Shown here: piece after piece, positions 29,988 to 39,177 of the stretch | Numbering within the stretch: the first letter of the stretch is position 1 | How the letters are laid out: each line of letters opens with the position of its first letter | Assembly: GCF_024298885.1 (NCBI RefSeq) | Contig: NZ_CP101166.1 | Location: 1,178,001-1,242,000, forward strand | DNA length: 64,000 nucleotides | Direction of reading: 5' to 3' | Origin: Haloglomus halophilum | GTDB taxonomy: Archaea; Halobacteriota; Halobacteria; Halobacteriales; Haloarculaceae | Position numbers and translations under genes: made by a program | The notes under the pieces: model-generated | Told to the model about the DNA's origin: nothing | The model's database searches: none | What the model saw: only the letters and a program-made list of their open reading frames with translations

Positions 29988-31409
29988 TTACCGATTCAGC
30001 GTGTGGATTGCCTCGCCGCGCGCGTTCATCACGGCCTCCATCGACGCCTCGGCCAGCGTCGGGTGCGTGTGCACGGTGGAGGCCACGTCCTCCAGACGGG
30101 CGCCCATCTCGATGGCGAGCGCGAACTCGGCGATGAGTTCCGATGCCTCGGGCGCGACGATCTGCGCGCCGAGGATGAACTCCGACTCCGCGTCGGCGAC
30201 GACGCGGACGAACCCCTCGGGGTCGTTCAGCGTGAGCGCGCGGCCGGAGGCGTTCATCGGCATCTGGCCAGTGACGGGCTCGAAGCCGGCCTCCTCGGCC
30301 TCGGCCTCGGTCATGCCGACCGTGGCGATCTCGGGGTCCGTGAACACGGCCGCGGGCATCGCCTGGTAATCGAGGCCGGCGGGTTCGCCGGCGACGACCT
30401 CGGCGGCCACCTCACCCTCTTTGGAGGCCTTGTGTGCCAGCATCGGCTCGCCGGCCACGTCGCCGATAGCGAACACGTGGTCGACCGCCGTCCGGCACTG
30501 GTCGTCGGTCGGGATGAACCCGCGGTCGTCCGTCTCGATGCCCAGCGCCTCCAGGTTCATCGTGTCCGTCACGGGCTCGCGCCCGACCGCCTGCAGGACG
30601 AGGTCCGTGTCGAACTCCGTCTCCGTGTCGTCCTCGTCGACGGTCGTGACCCGGAGGCCGGTCGGCGTCTCCTGCCAGGAGTCGGCAGCCTCGCCGAAGC
30701 GGAACTCGACGCCCAGTTCCTCCGCGCGCTTGCGGACGACGCGCGAGATGTCGTCCTCGTAGCCCGGCAGGACCGAATCCAGCATCTCGACGACGGTCAC
30801 GTCGGCGCCGAGCTTCGCGAACGTCGTCGACAGCTCCATGCCGATGTAGCCGGCCCCGACCACGAGCAGGCGCTCGGGCACCTCGTCCAGCGCGAGCGCG
30901 CCCGTCGAGGAGATGACGTGCTCGCCGTCGAAGTCGAACGGAACCGCCGTCGGGCGCGAGCCGGTGGCGATGATCGCGTGTTCGAACTCGATGGACTCGC
31001 TCCCCTGGCCCTCCCCCTGGTGGGCGACCCGGACCTTGTTCTCGCTCGCGAACTCCGCGCGCCCCTCGACGAGGTTGACGCCGTTGGCCTTGCAGAGCTT
31101 CTCGACGCCGCCCGTGAGCTGGTCGACCACCTCGTCCTTCCAGCCCTTCAGCCGGGCCATGTCCACGGCCGGGTCGGCGTGGATACCTATGTCCTCGGCG
31201 TTGGCCGCGCCGTGGGCGCGGTCGGCGGCCGTGATGTACGCCTTCGAGGGGATACAGCCCTCGTTGAGGCAGGTCCCGCCGTACGCGTCCTTCTCGACGA
31301 GCGTCGTGTCGATACCCTCCTGGGCGGCGCGGATGGCGGCCACGTATCCGCCGGGGCCCGCGCCCACGACGAGGAGGTCCGTTCCGGTGGAGATGTCTCC
31401 GACGACCAT
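29988..31409 (-). CDS. lpdA: dihydrolipoyl dehydrogenase (E3)
   Basis: FAD/NAD-dependent E3 component that reoxidises dihydrolipoamide in 2-oxoacid dehydrogenase or glycine-cleavage complexes, 473 aa. The N-terminal FAD motif is GAGPGGYVAAIRAA, the redox-active pair lies in GGTCLNEGCIPSK, the NAD-binding motif is VVGAGYIGMELS, and the active-site His-Glu pair lies in VHTHPTLAE near the C-terminus. No E1 or E2 gene is adjacent, unlike the usual haloarchaeal clusters, so this copy may serve several complexes. Confidence 0.95.
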   Translation of the reverse strand: MVVGDISTGTDLLVVGAGPGGYVAAIRAAQEGIDTTLVEKDAYGGTCLNEGCIPSKAYITAADRAHGAANAEDIGIHADPAVDMARLKGWKDEVVDQLTGGVEKLCKANGVNLVEGRAEFASENKVRVAHQGEGQGSESIEFEHAIIATGSRPTAVPFDFDGEHVISSTGALALDEVPERLLVVGAGYIGMELSTTFAKLGADVTVVEMLDSVLPGYEDDISRVVRKRAEELGVEFRFGEAADSWQETPTGLRVTTVDEDDTETEFDTDLVLQAVGREPVTDTMNLEALGIETDDRGFIPTDDQCRTAVDHVFAIGDVAGEPMLAHKASKEGEVAAEVVAGEPAGLDYQAMPAAVFTDPEIATVGMTEAEAEEAGFEPVTGQMPMNASGRALTLNDPEGFVRVVADAESEFILGAQIVAPEASELIAEFALAIEMGARLEDVASTVHTHPTLAEASMEAVMNARGEAIHTLNR

Positions 31410-31535
31410 ACCACGGTTCGTGCGGGGGCGGGCATTAAACCTGGCAGGTCTTGCCGCCCCACAAAGCCGAGGATGGCTAAGGTGTGCACGGTCGCGGCGA
31501 CCGCAGACTCACCTCGAACGGCCACTCACGCTCTC

Positions 31536-31572
31536 GCCACGATTGCGACAGCCACGATTGCGACAGCCACGA
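31536..31572 (+). repeat. 15-bp tandem repeat, about 2.5 copies
   Basis: The unit GCCACGATTGCGACA occurs at 31536 and 31551 and again in part at 31566. It directly precedes a copy of the dispersed repeat family. The GCGACA core is shared with the 23-bp tandem array at 45295, which also precedes a copy of that family. Confidence 0.7.
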
Positions 31573-31579
31573 CGGAATC

Positions 31580-31710
31580 ACCTCGAGAGCCCCCGCCCGC
31601 TCGACTCGCGCGACTCGCTGCGCTCCTCGCTCACTTCGTTCGCTGCGGTGCTTGCGTCGTCGTGCTTCGTCGAGCGGGCGGCCCCTTTTAGTCCCGCCCC
31701 GTTGCCTGTG
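31580..31710 (+). repeat. dispersed GC-rich intergenic repeat, copy D (short)
   Basis: Shows the ordered blocks GAGAGCCCCCGCCCGCTCGAC, CTCGCTGCGCTCCTC, TTCGCTGCGGTGCTTGCGTCG and GCCCCTTTTAGTCCCGCC, which align with the corresponding blocks of the copy at 45410. CCGCCCGCTCGAC at its start is the inverse of GTCGAGCGGGCGG near 31671, so the unit can fold into one large hairpin. No plausible gene. Confidence 0.55.
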
Positions 31711-31889
31711 GCACCGAGCGTTCAGGCGTGGTGGTTCCGTCGGAGTGCTAGTGCCCCCACACCTCCCCGCGCGAGCACCGTCGGATGTCGGCGAACACGC
31801 TCACTACGTTCGCGGTTCGCCACGGGTGGCGCTCGCGCGCTTCCTGTTCACGGAACCGGCCGACCGACCAACCGCTACCCGGCCGTGAG

Positions 31890-32150
31890 CCGCGTGGCCG
31901 AGCGGTGTGGGGCGCTCCGCGCCCCCGCGAGCGGCGGCAGCCGCGAGCAGCGAGGCCCGCGTGAACTGGGGAAGGGCAGGGCCACCGCTCCGTGCGGCAA
32001 ACTATCCACGGGTGGGAGTGGAAGGGGCGACGGGCTCGACCCGGCCCGGGCGACGCAAGCACTGGACCGAGCGACCAACGGGAGCGAGGGAAGCGCGCAG
32101 CGAGCCCCGGACGGTCGAGCCCGTCGGGGCTTCCTGGATGATGGCGATAT
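31890..32150 (-). repeat. dispersed GC-rich intergenic repeat, copy C (inverted)
   Basis: Read on the minus strand: GGAAGCCCCGACGGGCTC, GGCTCGCTGCGCG, GCTTGCGTCGCCCGGGCC, GAGCCCGTCGCCCCTTCCAC, CCTGCCCTTCCCCAGTTC and CGCGGGCCTCGCTGC. The order matches copies A and B. It faces copy D, so the two form a divergent, inverted pair in the 830-base gap between lpdA and the next gene. The DNA from 31710 to 31890 has no gene that I can support. Confidence 0.55.
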
Positions 32151-32241
32151 TATCCCAATTCGCGAATGAAATCTGCCATGCCCACACCTTCTAGAAAAAT
32201 GGCCAGCCACAGTCAATATGAGGCCTTTTTAGGACTTCTCC

Positions 32242-32475
32242 CTACGTCTCGCAGTAGCCGTACTTCCGGATGCACTTCAGCATCTCGTCGCGGTCGTCGT
32301 GTTTGTGGAGCCGCGTGGGCGTGTCGCAGTAGTAGGTGTCGCCGTCGAACCGGAGCGTCACGTCGTGCTCGCCGCCGAACGACTTCGTCCGGACGACCAC
32401 ACGGGTCCCGTCCTCGATGGTGGCGAGTAGTTCCTCGGCGTCGCACTCACCCTGCTCGATGGTTTCGGTCGCCAT
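32242..32475 (-). CDS. conserved small haloarchaeal protein, unknown function
   Basis: 77-aa acidic protein. A beta-rich core (GTRVVVRTKSFGGEHDVTL, then FDGDTYYCDTP) ends in a Cys-containing helix (DEMLKCIRKYGYCET). Three Cys residues (11, 50 and 68) plus one near the C-terminus (75) could bind metal, but they lack a clear CxxC pair. I believe similar small proteins occur across haloarchaea, but I cannot name a family. It is followed on the same strand by nothing but the repeat region. Confidence 0.62.
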   Translation of the reverse strand: MATETIEQGECDAEELLATIEDGTRVVVRTKSFGGEHDVTLRFDGDTYYCDTPTRLHKHDDRDEMLKCIRKYGYCET

Positions 32476-32548
32476 TGACGGGGCGTATGCCGGCCCCCGG
32501 CAAGAGCATTCGGCCGGGAACGCCCCAGGCGAGTGGCCGGGGCCGTAC

Positions 32549-32920
32549 TCAGCCCTCGGCCGGCGCGGCGAGGTACTCCTGCCCCCAGTCCCGCATCGCG
32601 ACGATGATGGGCTCCAGCGAGCGCCCGCGCTCGGTCAGGGAGTACTCCACGCGGAACGGCTTCTCGCTCACGATCTCGCGGGTCACGAGCCCGTGCTCGT
32701 CCAGGTCCTCCAGCGAGTCCGAGAGAACCTTCGAGGAGACGCCGTCAACCGCCTCCTTCAGCGCGTTGAATCCGAGCGGCCCCTCCTGCAGCAGCCGATG
32801 GATGATGACGGGGTGCCACTTCCGCCCGAGGATGGTGGCGGTCGACGTGATGGGACACCAGTCCTCGCCCGCGCACCAGACCTCCAGGCGCTCGTGCTCC
32901 GCCGGGTCGCTCCCGCTCAT
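32549..32920 (-). CDS. HxlR-family winged-helix transcriptional regulator
   Basis: 123-aa DNA-binding protein. The HxlR core is evident: WCPITSTATILGRKWHPVII, then FNALKEAVDGVSSKVLSDSL (recognition-helix region) and EYSLTERGRSLEPIIVAMRDWGQ. Two Cys (in EVWCAGEDWCPI) stand before the first helix; in this family N-terminal cysteines often sense oxidants or electrophiles. No target operon is obvious, although the divergently placed exchanger gene starts about 170 bases away. Confidence 0.88.
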   Translation of the reverse strand: MSGSDPAEHERLEVWCAGEDWCPITSTATILGRKWHPVIIHRLLQEGPLGFNALKEAVDGVSSKVLSDSLEDLDEHGLVTREIVSEKPFRVEYSLTERGRSLEPIIVAMRDWGQEYLAAPAEG

Positions 32921-33091
32921 GCCCCCGCCTACCGCACCACTCGGGATAAGGTTACTGCCGGAAACCGACTACCGTGCAGTAGCGCCGAATTCGGCGATAT
33001 GAACCGGTAGCTGAGCGAACCAGGCTGTGCTGACGGCAGCGGACGCCGGACACCCCCGAAGTTTTTGCCCCCCCACCGCAACCACCGGGCG

Positions 33092-34117
33092 ATGCTGGTG
33101 GAAGTCGCGGAGTTGCTCGGCATCGCCATCGTCGCCACCGTGGCCGTCTGGAAGGGGAGCGATATCCTCGAGTCGGCCGCCCAGAACCTCTCCAGCCACT
33201 ACGGCCTCCCGCCGGTGGTGCAGGGCGCTGTCGTCGTCGCCATCGGCTCCTCGTTCCCGGAACTGGTGAGCGTCATCCTGAGCACGGCGCCGCCGCCCCT
33301 CGGCGCCGGCGAGTTCGACCTCGGCGTGAGCGCCGTCGTCGGCTCCGCGACGTTCAACCTGCTGGTCATCCCGGCGGCGTCGGGGATCTTCTCCGACGAG
33401 GTGTCCGCGTCACGGGACATCGTCTACAAGGAGGCCCAGTTCTACATGGTCGCCGTGTCGGCGGTCGTCATCATGTTCGCGCTGGCGGTCATCTACTACC
33501 CCGTCCCCGACGACCGACTCGTCGGCACCGTCACCCGGCCGCTGGCGGTCATCCCCGTGCTCCTGTACTGCGTCTACGTCTTCACGCAGTACCAGGATAC
33601 CACCGACTTCGACGCACCCGAACCCGACGACATGAACGTCCCGAAACAGTGGGGCCTCATGGCACTCAGCCTCGCCATCATCGCGGTCGCGGTCGAGGGG
33701 CTGGTCCACTCGGCGGTCGGCTTCGGGGACCTGTTCGAGACGCCATCGTTCCTCTGGGGGCTGACCGTCATCGCCGCGGGGACGTCGCTGCCGGACACGC
33801 TGGTCTCGGTCCGCGCGGCGCGGGACGGCCGCGGCGAGACCTCCCTGGCGAACGTCCTCGGAAGCAACATCTTCGACCTGCTGGTGGCGGTTCCGGTCGG
33901 CGTATTGCTGGTCGGCGCGGTTCCCATCAACTTCGGCGTCGCCGTCCCGCTGATGGGCTTCCTGACGGTGGCCACCGTCATCGTCTTCGGCTTCCTCCGG
34001 ACGGACCTCACGCTCTCGACCACCGAGTCGTACGTACTCCTGCTCATCTACGTCGGCTTCATCGCCTGGATGGCCCTGGAGACGTTCGGCGTGCTGGCGT
34101 TCATTCCCGGGGCGTAG
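33092..34117 (+). CDS. CaCA-family cation exchanger, divergent member
   Basis: 341-aa membrane antiporter with about ten spans. Alpha repeat 1: VVVAIGSSFPELVSVIL followed by VVGSATFNLLVIPA; alpha repeat 2: LTVIAAGTSLPDTLVSVRAA followed by LGSNIFDLLVAVP. The second repeat has Asp (SLPD) where most family members have Glu. The start ATG at 33092 follows a GTTTTTGCC box by about 27 bases. It differs clearly from the exchanger at 7083, so the genome carries at least two subtypes. Confidence 0.88.
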   Translation: MLVEVAELLGIAIVATVAVWKGSDILESAAQNLSSHYGLPPVVQGAVVVAIGSSFPELVSVILSTAPPPLGAGEFDLGVSAVVGSATFNLLVIPAASGIFSDEVSASRDIVYKEAQFYMVAVSAVVIMFALAVIYYPVPDDRLVGTVTRPLAVIPVLLYCVYVFTQYQDTTDFDAPEPDDMNVPKQWGLMALSLAIIAVAVEGLVHSAVGFGDLFETPSFLWGLTVIAAGTSLPDTLVSVRAARDGRGETSLANVLGSNIFDLLVAVPVGVLLVGAVPINFGVAVPLMGFLTVATVIVFGFLRTDLTLSTTESYVLLLIYVGFIAWMALETFGVLAFIPGA

Positions 34118-34332
34118 CGAACCGGCCGAATCGGGCGGGGCGAAAGGCGACGAGACGACGGACACGGGGCCGAGGCGGGTGAGGACCGACCGGCCCGGCC
34201 GCACACAGTTCACGACCTCGTAGCGGGGCATCGGTCGTGAACGCCCATCTATAACCCGCCGGCGCCCCTCTACCGACCACCACCAATCACGCGCGCCGCC
34301 CGCGTCACGCGCGGCAGCTCTCCACCACACGA

Positions 34333-35436
34333 ATGAGCCACGAGCCACGACAGCGGCGAGGAACGGGGCCCGAACCGGCAGCCGACGGCGGACAGGCGTA
34401 CGCCATCGCCGGCGAGGGCATCGAGGTGACCTACAGCGACGGTACCCGCGCGGTTCGGGGCGTTGACCTCCACATCCCGCGCGGGGAGTTCTTCGGCTTC
34501 CTCGGCCCGAACGGCGCCGGGAAGACGACCACCATCAAGACGCTCGCGACGCTGCTCTCGCCGACCGGCGGCGAGGTCCGGGTCAACGGGTTCGACGTCT
34601 CGGCGGAGGCCCGGAAGGTGCGGGAATCCATCGGCTACATGGCCCAGGAGACCAGCGTCGACCCCGAACTCACCGCCCGCGAGAACATCAGGTTCTCCTG
34701 CGAGGCGTACGGGGTTCCGCGTAGCGAGCGGGCCGACCGAATCGACGAGCTGCTCGACCTGGCGGATCTCGCCGACGTGGCCGACAAGGAGGCCGACGAG
34801 TTCTCCGGCGGGATGAAGAAGCGACTGGACGCCGCGACCGCCCTGGTCCACCGGCCGCCGCTCGTCTTCCTCGACGAGCCCACGACCGGGCTGGACCCGA
34901 AGGCGCGCAACCGCCTCTGGGACTACTTCCGCCGCATCAACGACCAGGGGACGACCGTCTTCCTCACGACGCAGTACCTCGAGGAGGCCGACCAGCTCTG
35001 TGACCGCCTCTCGGTCATCGCAGAGGGCGAGATCGTCGCGACCGGCTCGCCGGACGAGCTCAAGCGCCGCGTCGGCGGCGAGATCCTCGATATCGAACTC
35101 GCCGGCGCGGAGGGTGTCGACGCCGGAAGCGACGGTGACGGGACGGACGCGGACGCCGGCCCTCGCGAGCGGGCCGCCACGGTCGCCCGCGAGACGGACC
35201 TGTTCACGAACGCGACCGTCGAGACCACGGCGGAGGGGCTCACCGTCACCGCCGAGGACGCCCGCGCCCACGGGACGGACCTGCTGGTGGCGCTCCGGGA
35301 CGCGGGCATCGGCGTAACGGGCTTCAACATCCGTGCGCCGACGCTGGACGACGTGTTCCTCGCCATCACCGGCGAGCAGCTGGACGAGGCCGACGAGGCC
35401 GACGAGGACGCCGCGGCCGCGGAGGTGACGACATGA
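34333..35436 (+). CDS. ABC-2 type exporter ATPase, DrrA type
   Basis: 367 aa. Walker A GPNGAGKTTTIKTLATLL, signature DEFSGGMKKRLDAATALVH, Walker B LVFLDEPTTGLDPKARN and the H-loop region FLTTQYLEEADQL are typical of daunorubicin-type ATPases; the usual H-loop His is Gln here (TTQYLEEAD), a frequent DrrA feature. The C-terminal region after residue 250 has an acidic insertion (GSDGDGTDADAG) and ends in a Glu/Asp-rich tail. It overlaps the permease gene by four bases (ATGA). Confidence 0.9.
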   Translation: MSHEPRQRRGTGPEPAADGGQAYAIAGEGIEVTYSDGTRAVRGVDLHIPRGEFFGFLGPNGAGKTTTIKTLATLLSPTGGEVRVNGFDVSAEARKVRESIGYMAQETSVDPELTARENIRFSCEAYGVPRSERADRIDELLDLADLADVADKEADEFSGGMKKRLDAATALVHRPPLVFLDEPTTGLDPKARNRLWDYFRRINDQGTTVFLTTQYLEEADQLCDRLSVIAEGEIVATGSPDELKRRVGGEILDIELAGAEGVDAGSDGDGTDADAGPRERAATVARETDLFTNATVETTAEGLTVTAEDARAHGTDLLVALRDAGIGVTGFNIRAPTLDDVFLAITGEQLDEADEADEDAAAAEVTT

Positions 35437-36401
35437 GCACGACCGGCGATGGCGGTTCCGACGGCCCGGCGGCGACCGACGGCGGTTCCGCCGAAGGCGG
35501 AGCCTCGTCAGAGCTTCGCTCTGACGGCGGCACGACCGCCGCGGCCACTGCGGCCGAAGGGCCGACGCTGGAGCGCTCGGCAAACACGTTCGTCGGCGAC
35601 GTGTGGACCAACTTCAAGCGCTGGAACCTGAAGGCCGTCCGCAACCCGTTCGTGCTGGTCGTCTCGCTCGTCCAGCCCATCATCTTCCTCGTTCTCTTCA
35701 CGCAGGTGTTCGGCAACATCGCCGGCCGCGCCCTGCCGGGTGGCATCTCCTACGAGACCTACCTCGTCCCGGCCATCGCCATCCAGGTGTCGCTGGCCGC
35801 CGCTGTCACCTCCGGCGTGGGGCTGGTCAACGACATCGAGGAGGGGATGTTCGAGAAGGTGCTCGTCAGCCCGATGAACCGGACGGCGGTCTTTTTGGGG
35901 AAGACGCTGGCCGAACTGCTCCGCATTGGCATCCAGATCTGCATCATCCTCGTGCTCGGCGTCGCGCTCGGCGCGGAGGTCGCCACCGGCGTCGCCGGCG
36001 CGCTCGGCATCGTCGCCGTCGGGGTGCTGTTCTCGCTGTGGTTCATCTCCTTCTCGAACACGCTGGCCGTGGTGACGAAGGACCAGGAGTCGACCATCAT
36101 CGCCGCGAACCTGCTGCAGTTCCCGCTCCTCTTCCTCTCCTCGGCGTTCCTCCCACTGGAGGCGCTGCCGGGGTGGATACAGACCGTCGCCACGCTCAAC
36201 CCTGTGACGTACGGCGTGGACGCCGCCCGCGCCATCATCCTCGATGCGGACGTGATGACCGTCATCGACGTGTCGCTGGGCTACGGCGCCGCCCTCGACA
36301 CCATCGTCCCCGCGGTGGCCGTGCTGGGCGCACTCGACCTCGTCCTCGGGGCCGTCGCCGTCTACATGCTCTCGCGCGCGACCAGTTCGAAGGTCCGGTA
36401 G
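35433..36401 (+). CDS. ABC-2 type exporter permease, DrrB type
   Basis: 322-aa membrane subunit paired with the ATPase just upstream. Six spans, with FVLVVSLVQPIIFLVLFTQVFG and GLVNDIEEGMFEKVLVSPMNR as ABC-2 signatures and TLNPVTYGVDAARAIIL near the end. The first 50 residues are a Gly/Ser/Ala-rich, probably disordered leader encoded by DNA containing two perfect short hairpins (35487-35501 and 35507-35525). The substrate is unknown; lipid or drug export is typical of the family. Confidence 0.88.
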   Translation: MSTTGDGGSDGPAATDGGSAEGGASSELRSDGGTTAAATAAEGPTLERSANTFVGDVWTNFKRWNLKAVRNPFVLVVSLVQPIIFLVLFTQVFGNIAGRALPGGISYETYLVPAIAIQVSLAAAVTSGVGLVNDIEEGMFEKVLVSPMNRTAVFLGKTLAELLRIGIQICIILVLGVALGAEVATGVAGALGIVAVGVLFSLWFISFSNTLAVVTKDQESTIIAANLLQFPLLFLSSAFLPLEALPGWIQTVATLNPVTYGVDAARAIILDADVMTVIDVSLGYGAALDTIVPAVAVLGALDLVLGAVAVYMLSRATSSKVR

Positions 36402-36514
36402 CCGGTCCGACCAGTTCCGCGGCAGCGGCGACGCCGTCGCGGTGCCGTCCCCGGAACCACCCCCACTCCGCCGCACCCGTTGTGCCTTTGTACCTCCGCA
36501 TGGGAGGGTGGGGC

Positions 36515-37921
36515 ATGGACACGTTCGAGGCGCCCGCCGACACGGGCGTCCCCCGTGGCCGGTTCGGGTTCGACCACCGGCCGGTCACGGACCAGTCGTT
36601 CGAGAACGCGCTCGCGAAGGCCCGCGCGGGCGAGCGCCTCGATGTCGACGACGCCATCGAACTCCTCACGACGGGTACCGCGACGGACGGCATCGACCAC
36701 GCCCGCAAGGAACTCGTCCTCGAGGCCGCGGACCGCCGGCGTGCCGAGGTCGTCGGCGAGGAAGTCACGTTCGTCGCGAACCTCAACAACAACGTCACCA
36801 CGGCGTGCAACACGGGCTGTCTGTTCTGCAACTTCAAGGACACCGCGGCGAACTTCGAGACCGACAGCGATGTCGAGCACGCGGGCTTCACCAAGACGCC
36901 CGCCGAATCCCGCGCCATCGTCCGGGACGCCCTCGAACGGGGCATCTACGAGGTCACCTCCGTCTCCGGCCTGCACCCGGCGTTCGCGCTGGACGCCGAG
37001 CACCACGAGGCCCTCGCCGCGTACGACGACCCGGCGAGCGAGGTGAACTACAAGCCCCCCGAGCGATACGACACCGACCCCGGCACGTACGTCGAGCAGA
37101 TGCGCGCGATGTCGGTCGACGGCGCGCACCTCCACTCGATGACCCCGGAGGAGGCCTACCACGCCAAACGCGGGACGGACCGCTCCTACCGCGAGACGTA
37201 CCGCCGGCTCCGCGACGCGGGCCTCGATTCGGTTCCGGGGACAGCAGCCGAGATTCTCGTCGACGAGGTGCGCGATGTCATCTGCCCCGGCAAGATCGGC
37301 ACGGACGACTGGCTCGACGCGATGGAGGCGGCCGCCGATGCCGGGTTGCCGACGACCGCGACCATCATGTACGGCCACGTCGAGAACGAGGCCCACCGCG
37401 CCCTGCATCTGGACCGCATCCGGGACCTGCAGGACCGGACCGGCGCCATCACGGAGTTCGTCCCCCTCTCGTTCGTCCACGAGACGACGCCGCTGTACGA
37501 GCGCGGCGTCGTCGATGGGGGGGCGACCACGACCGAGGACGAACTGATGATCGCGGTCTCGCGGCTCTACCTCGACAACGTCGACCACATCCAGTCCTCG
37601 TGGGTGAAGTACGGCGACGAGCAGGGCCTGAAGATGCTCTCCTGCGGGGCGGACGACTTCATGGGCACCATCCTCTCGGAGGAGATCACGAAGCGCGCGG
37701 GCGGCGGACACGGGGAGTTCCGCTCGTTCGACGAGTACGCGCGGATGGTCCGTGCGGTCGGTCGGGTCCCGGTCGAGCGCTCGACGGACTACGAGCAGCG
37801 CCGCGTCCTCGACGGCGAGGGACCACACGGCCCCGAACTGGGCCCGCAGGCCGACGGCACGCCACTCCTGCGCCCGGCCGAACGCGACACCTCGGGCGAG
37901 GCCGCCAGCGCCGACGACTGA
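36515..37921 (+). CDS. cofH: Fo synthase subunit 2, radical SAM enzyme CofH
   Basis: 5-amino-6-(D-ribitylamino)uracil--tyrosine 4-hydroxyphenyl transferase, which acts with CofG to make the deazaflavin Fo of coenzyme F420. 468 aa. The radical-SAM cluster motif is ACNTGCLFCNF (Cys98, 102, 105), preceded by NLNNNVTTACN and followed by KRGTDRSYRET, the usual CofH pattern. TTATIMYGHVEN and SWVKYG further support it. The ATG at 36515 has a GGAGGGTGGGGC ribosome-binding region just before it; another ATG lies at 36500. The C-terminus extends about 50 residues beyond bacterial CofH. Confidence 0.94.
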   Translation: MDTFEAPADTGVPRGRFGFDHRPVTDQSFENALAKARAGERLDVDDAIELLTTGTATDGIDHARKELVLEAADRRRAEVVGEEVTFVANLNNNVTTACNTGCLFCNFKDTAANFETDSDVEHAGFTKTPAESRAIVRDALERGIYEVTSVSGLHPAFALDAEHHEALAAYDDPASEVNYKPPERYDTDPGTYVEQMRAMSVDGAHLHSMTPEEAYHAKRGTDRSYRETYRRLRDAGLDSVPGTAAEILVDEVRDVICPGKIGTDDWLDAMEAAADAGLPTTATIMYGHVENEAHRALHLDRIRDLQDRTGAITEFVPLSFVHETTPLYERGVVDGGATTTEDELMIAVSRLYLDNVDHIQSSWVKYGDEQGLKMLSCGADDFMGTILSEEITKRAGGGHGEFRSFDEYARMVRAVGRVPVERSTDYEQRRVLDGEGPHGPELGPQADGTPLLRPAERDTSGEAASADD

Positions 37922-38052
37922 CGGCTGTCGAGGTTACGTCGCACACCGAGTAATCCGCCAGACATCTTCCGAATTGGAACGGTAATAGACCAAACCTGAT
38001 TTTCGAGGGCAAACACCAGTGAGATGCCAATAACTCTGATTCCATTCGCGTT

Positions 38053-39177
38053 TCAGTCCCCGGCGGCTTCGGTGGCCTCCCCACCGAGGACCGCCCGGTA
38101 GCGCGCGCCGGCATCGTCCTCGGCCCGGAGCGCCCGGCGGACGGGTGGCGCGACCCACGCCCGGCCGCCGTCCTCGAGGAACCGCTCGTACACCGGCAGG
38201 CGCTCGCGGAGCGGGACGCCCGCCTCGTCGGCCAGGTGCTCCAACTGCCGGAGCTCGGGCCACTCGTAGTCCGGGTTGACGTGGTCGACGGTGACGGGCG
38301 AGACGCCGCCGAGGTCGTCGATACCACAGTCGAGCAGGTCGCGGACCGGCGCGAGGTTCGGCGGCGCCTGCACGCTCACCGCCTCTGGGAGACAGCGACG
38401 CGCCATCGCGACGGCCTCCCGGAGCTCCTCGAGCGACGGTTCGCCGCCGCGCCAGCGCTCGTTCTCGCTCACGGGCTGGACGATGACCTCCTGGACGTGG
38501 CCGTACCGCTCGTGCAGGTCACGGATGGCGAGCAGCGAGACCGCGCGGTCGCGCCGGCTCTCGCCGATTCCGACCAGGATTCCGGTCGTGAACGGCACCC
38601 CGAGTTCACCCGCGATGCGGATGGTCCGGAGCCGCTGTCCGGGGTTCTTCGCGCGCGGCCCGCCGTGGGCGCGTACGTCCGCGGTCGTCTCCAGCATGGT
38701 CCCCATCGAGGCGTTCACGTCGGCGACGGCGGCCATCTCCTCACGCGTCTGGTCGCCCGGATTCGAGTGTGGGAGGAGCCCGGCATCCAGCGCGATCTCG
38801 CACGCCTCCCGCAGATAGGAGTGGATGGAGTCGTGGCCGTACTCGTCGAGCTGGGCGTGGATCTCGTCGTAGCGGTCGTCCGGGTCGTCGCCGAAGGTGA
38901 ACAGCGCCTCCGTACACCCCGCGCGGGCGCCGCGCTCGACCGTCTCGCGGATCTCGGCGGGCGACATGAGGCTCGCCTCCCCGGGCGGGTCGTAGTAGGT
39001 ACAGTAGGTGCAGGTGTACCGACACGCGGTCGTCAGCGGGAGGAAGACGTTCCGCGCGAAGCTGAGTTCCGGGGCCGCCGCCACGTCGGCCGGCGTCGTC
39101 GTCAGCAGGTCCTCGACGGCGCGGTCGCTGATGGAGACCTCGACCCCGTACTCCTCGGTCCCGGGTATCGATACCAC
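38053..39177 (-). CDS. cofG: Fo synthase subunit 1, radical SAM enzyme CofG
   Basis: 7,8-didemethyl-8-hydroxy-5-deazariboflavin synthase, partner of CofH in F420 synthesis. About 374 aa from a GTG at 39177. The cluster motif ACRYTCTYCTYYDP carries Cys52, 56 and 59. FTFGDDPDDRYDEIHAQL, LLPHSNPGD and TTGILVGIGESRRDR are CofG landmarks. cofG converges on cofH with 131 bases between the two stops and lies upstream of cofC on the same strand. The longer open frame to 39417 has no family match in its first 80 codons. Confidence 0.93.
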   Translation of the reverse strand: MVSIPGTEEYGVEVSISDRAVEDLLTTTPADVAAAPELSFARNVFLPLTTACRYTCTYCTYYDPPGEASLMSPAEIRETVERGARAGCTEALFTFGDDPDDRYDEIHAQLDEYGHDSIHSYLREACEIALDAGLLPHSNPGDQTREEMAAVADVNASMGTMLETTADVRAHGGPRAKNPGQRLRTIRIAGELGVPFTTGILVGIGESRRDRAVSLLAIRDLHERYGHVQEVIVQPVSENERWRGGEPSLEELREAVAMARRCLPEAVSVQAPPNLAPVRDLLDCGIDDLGGVSPVTVDHVNPDYEWPELRQLEHLADEAGVPLRERLPVYERFLEDGGRAWVAPPVRRALRAEDDAGARYRAVLGGEATEAAGD

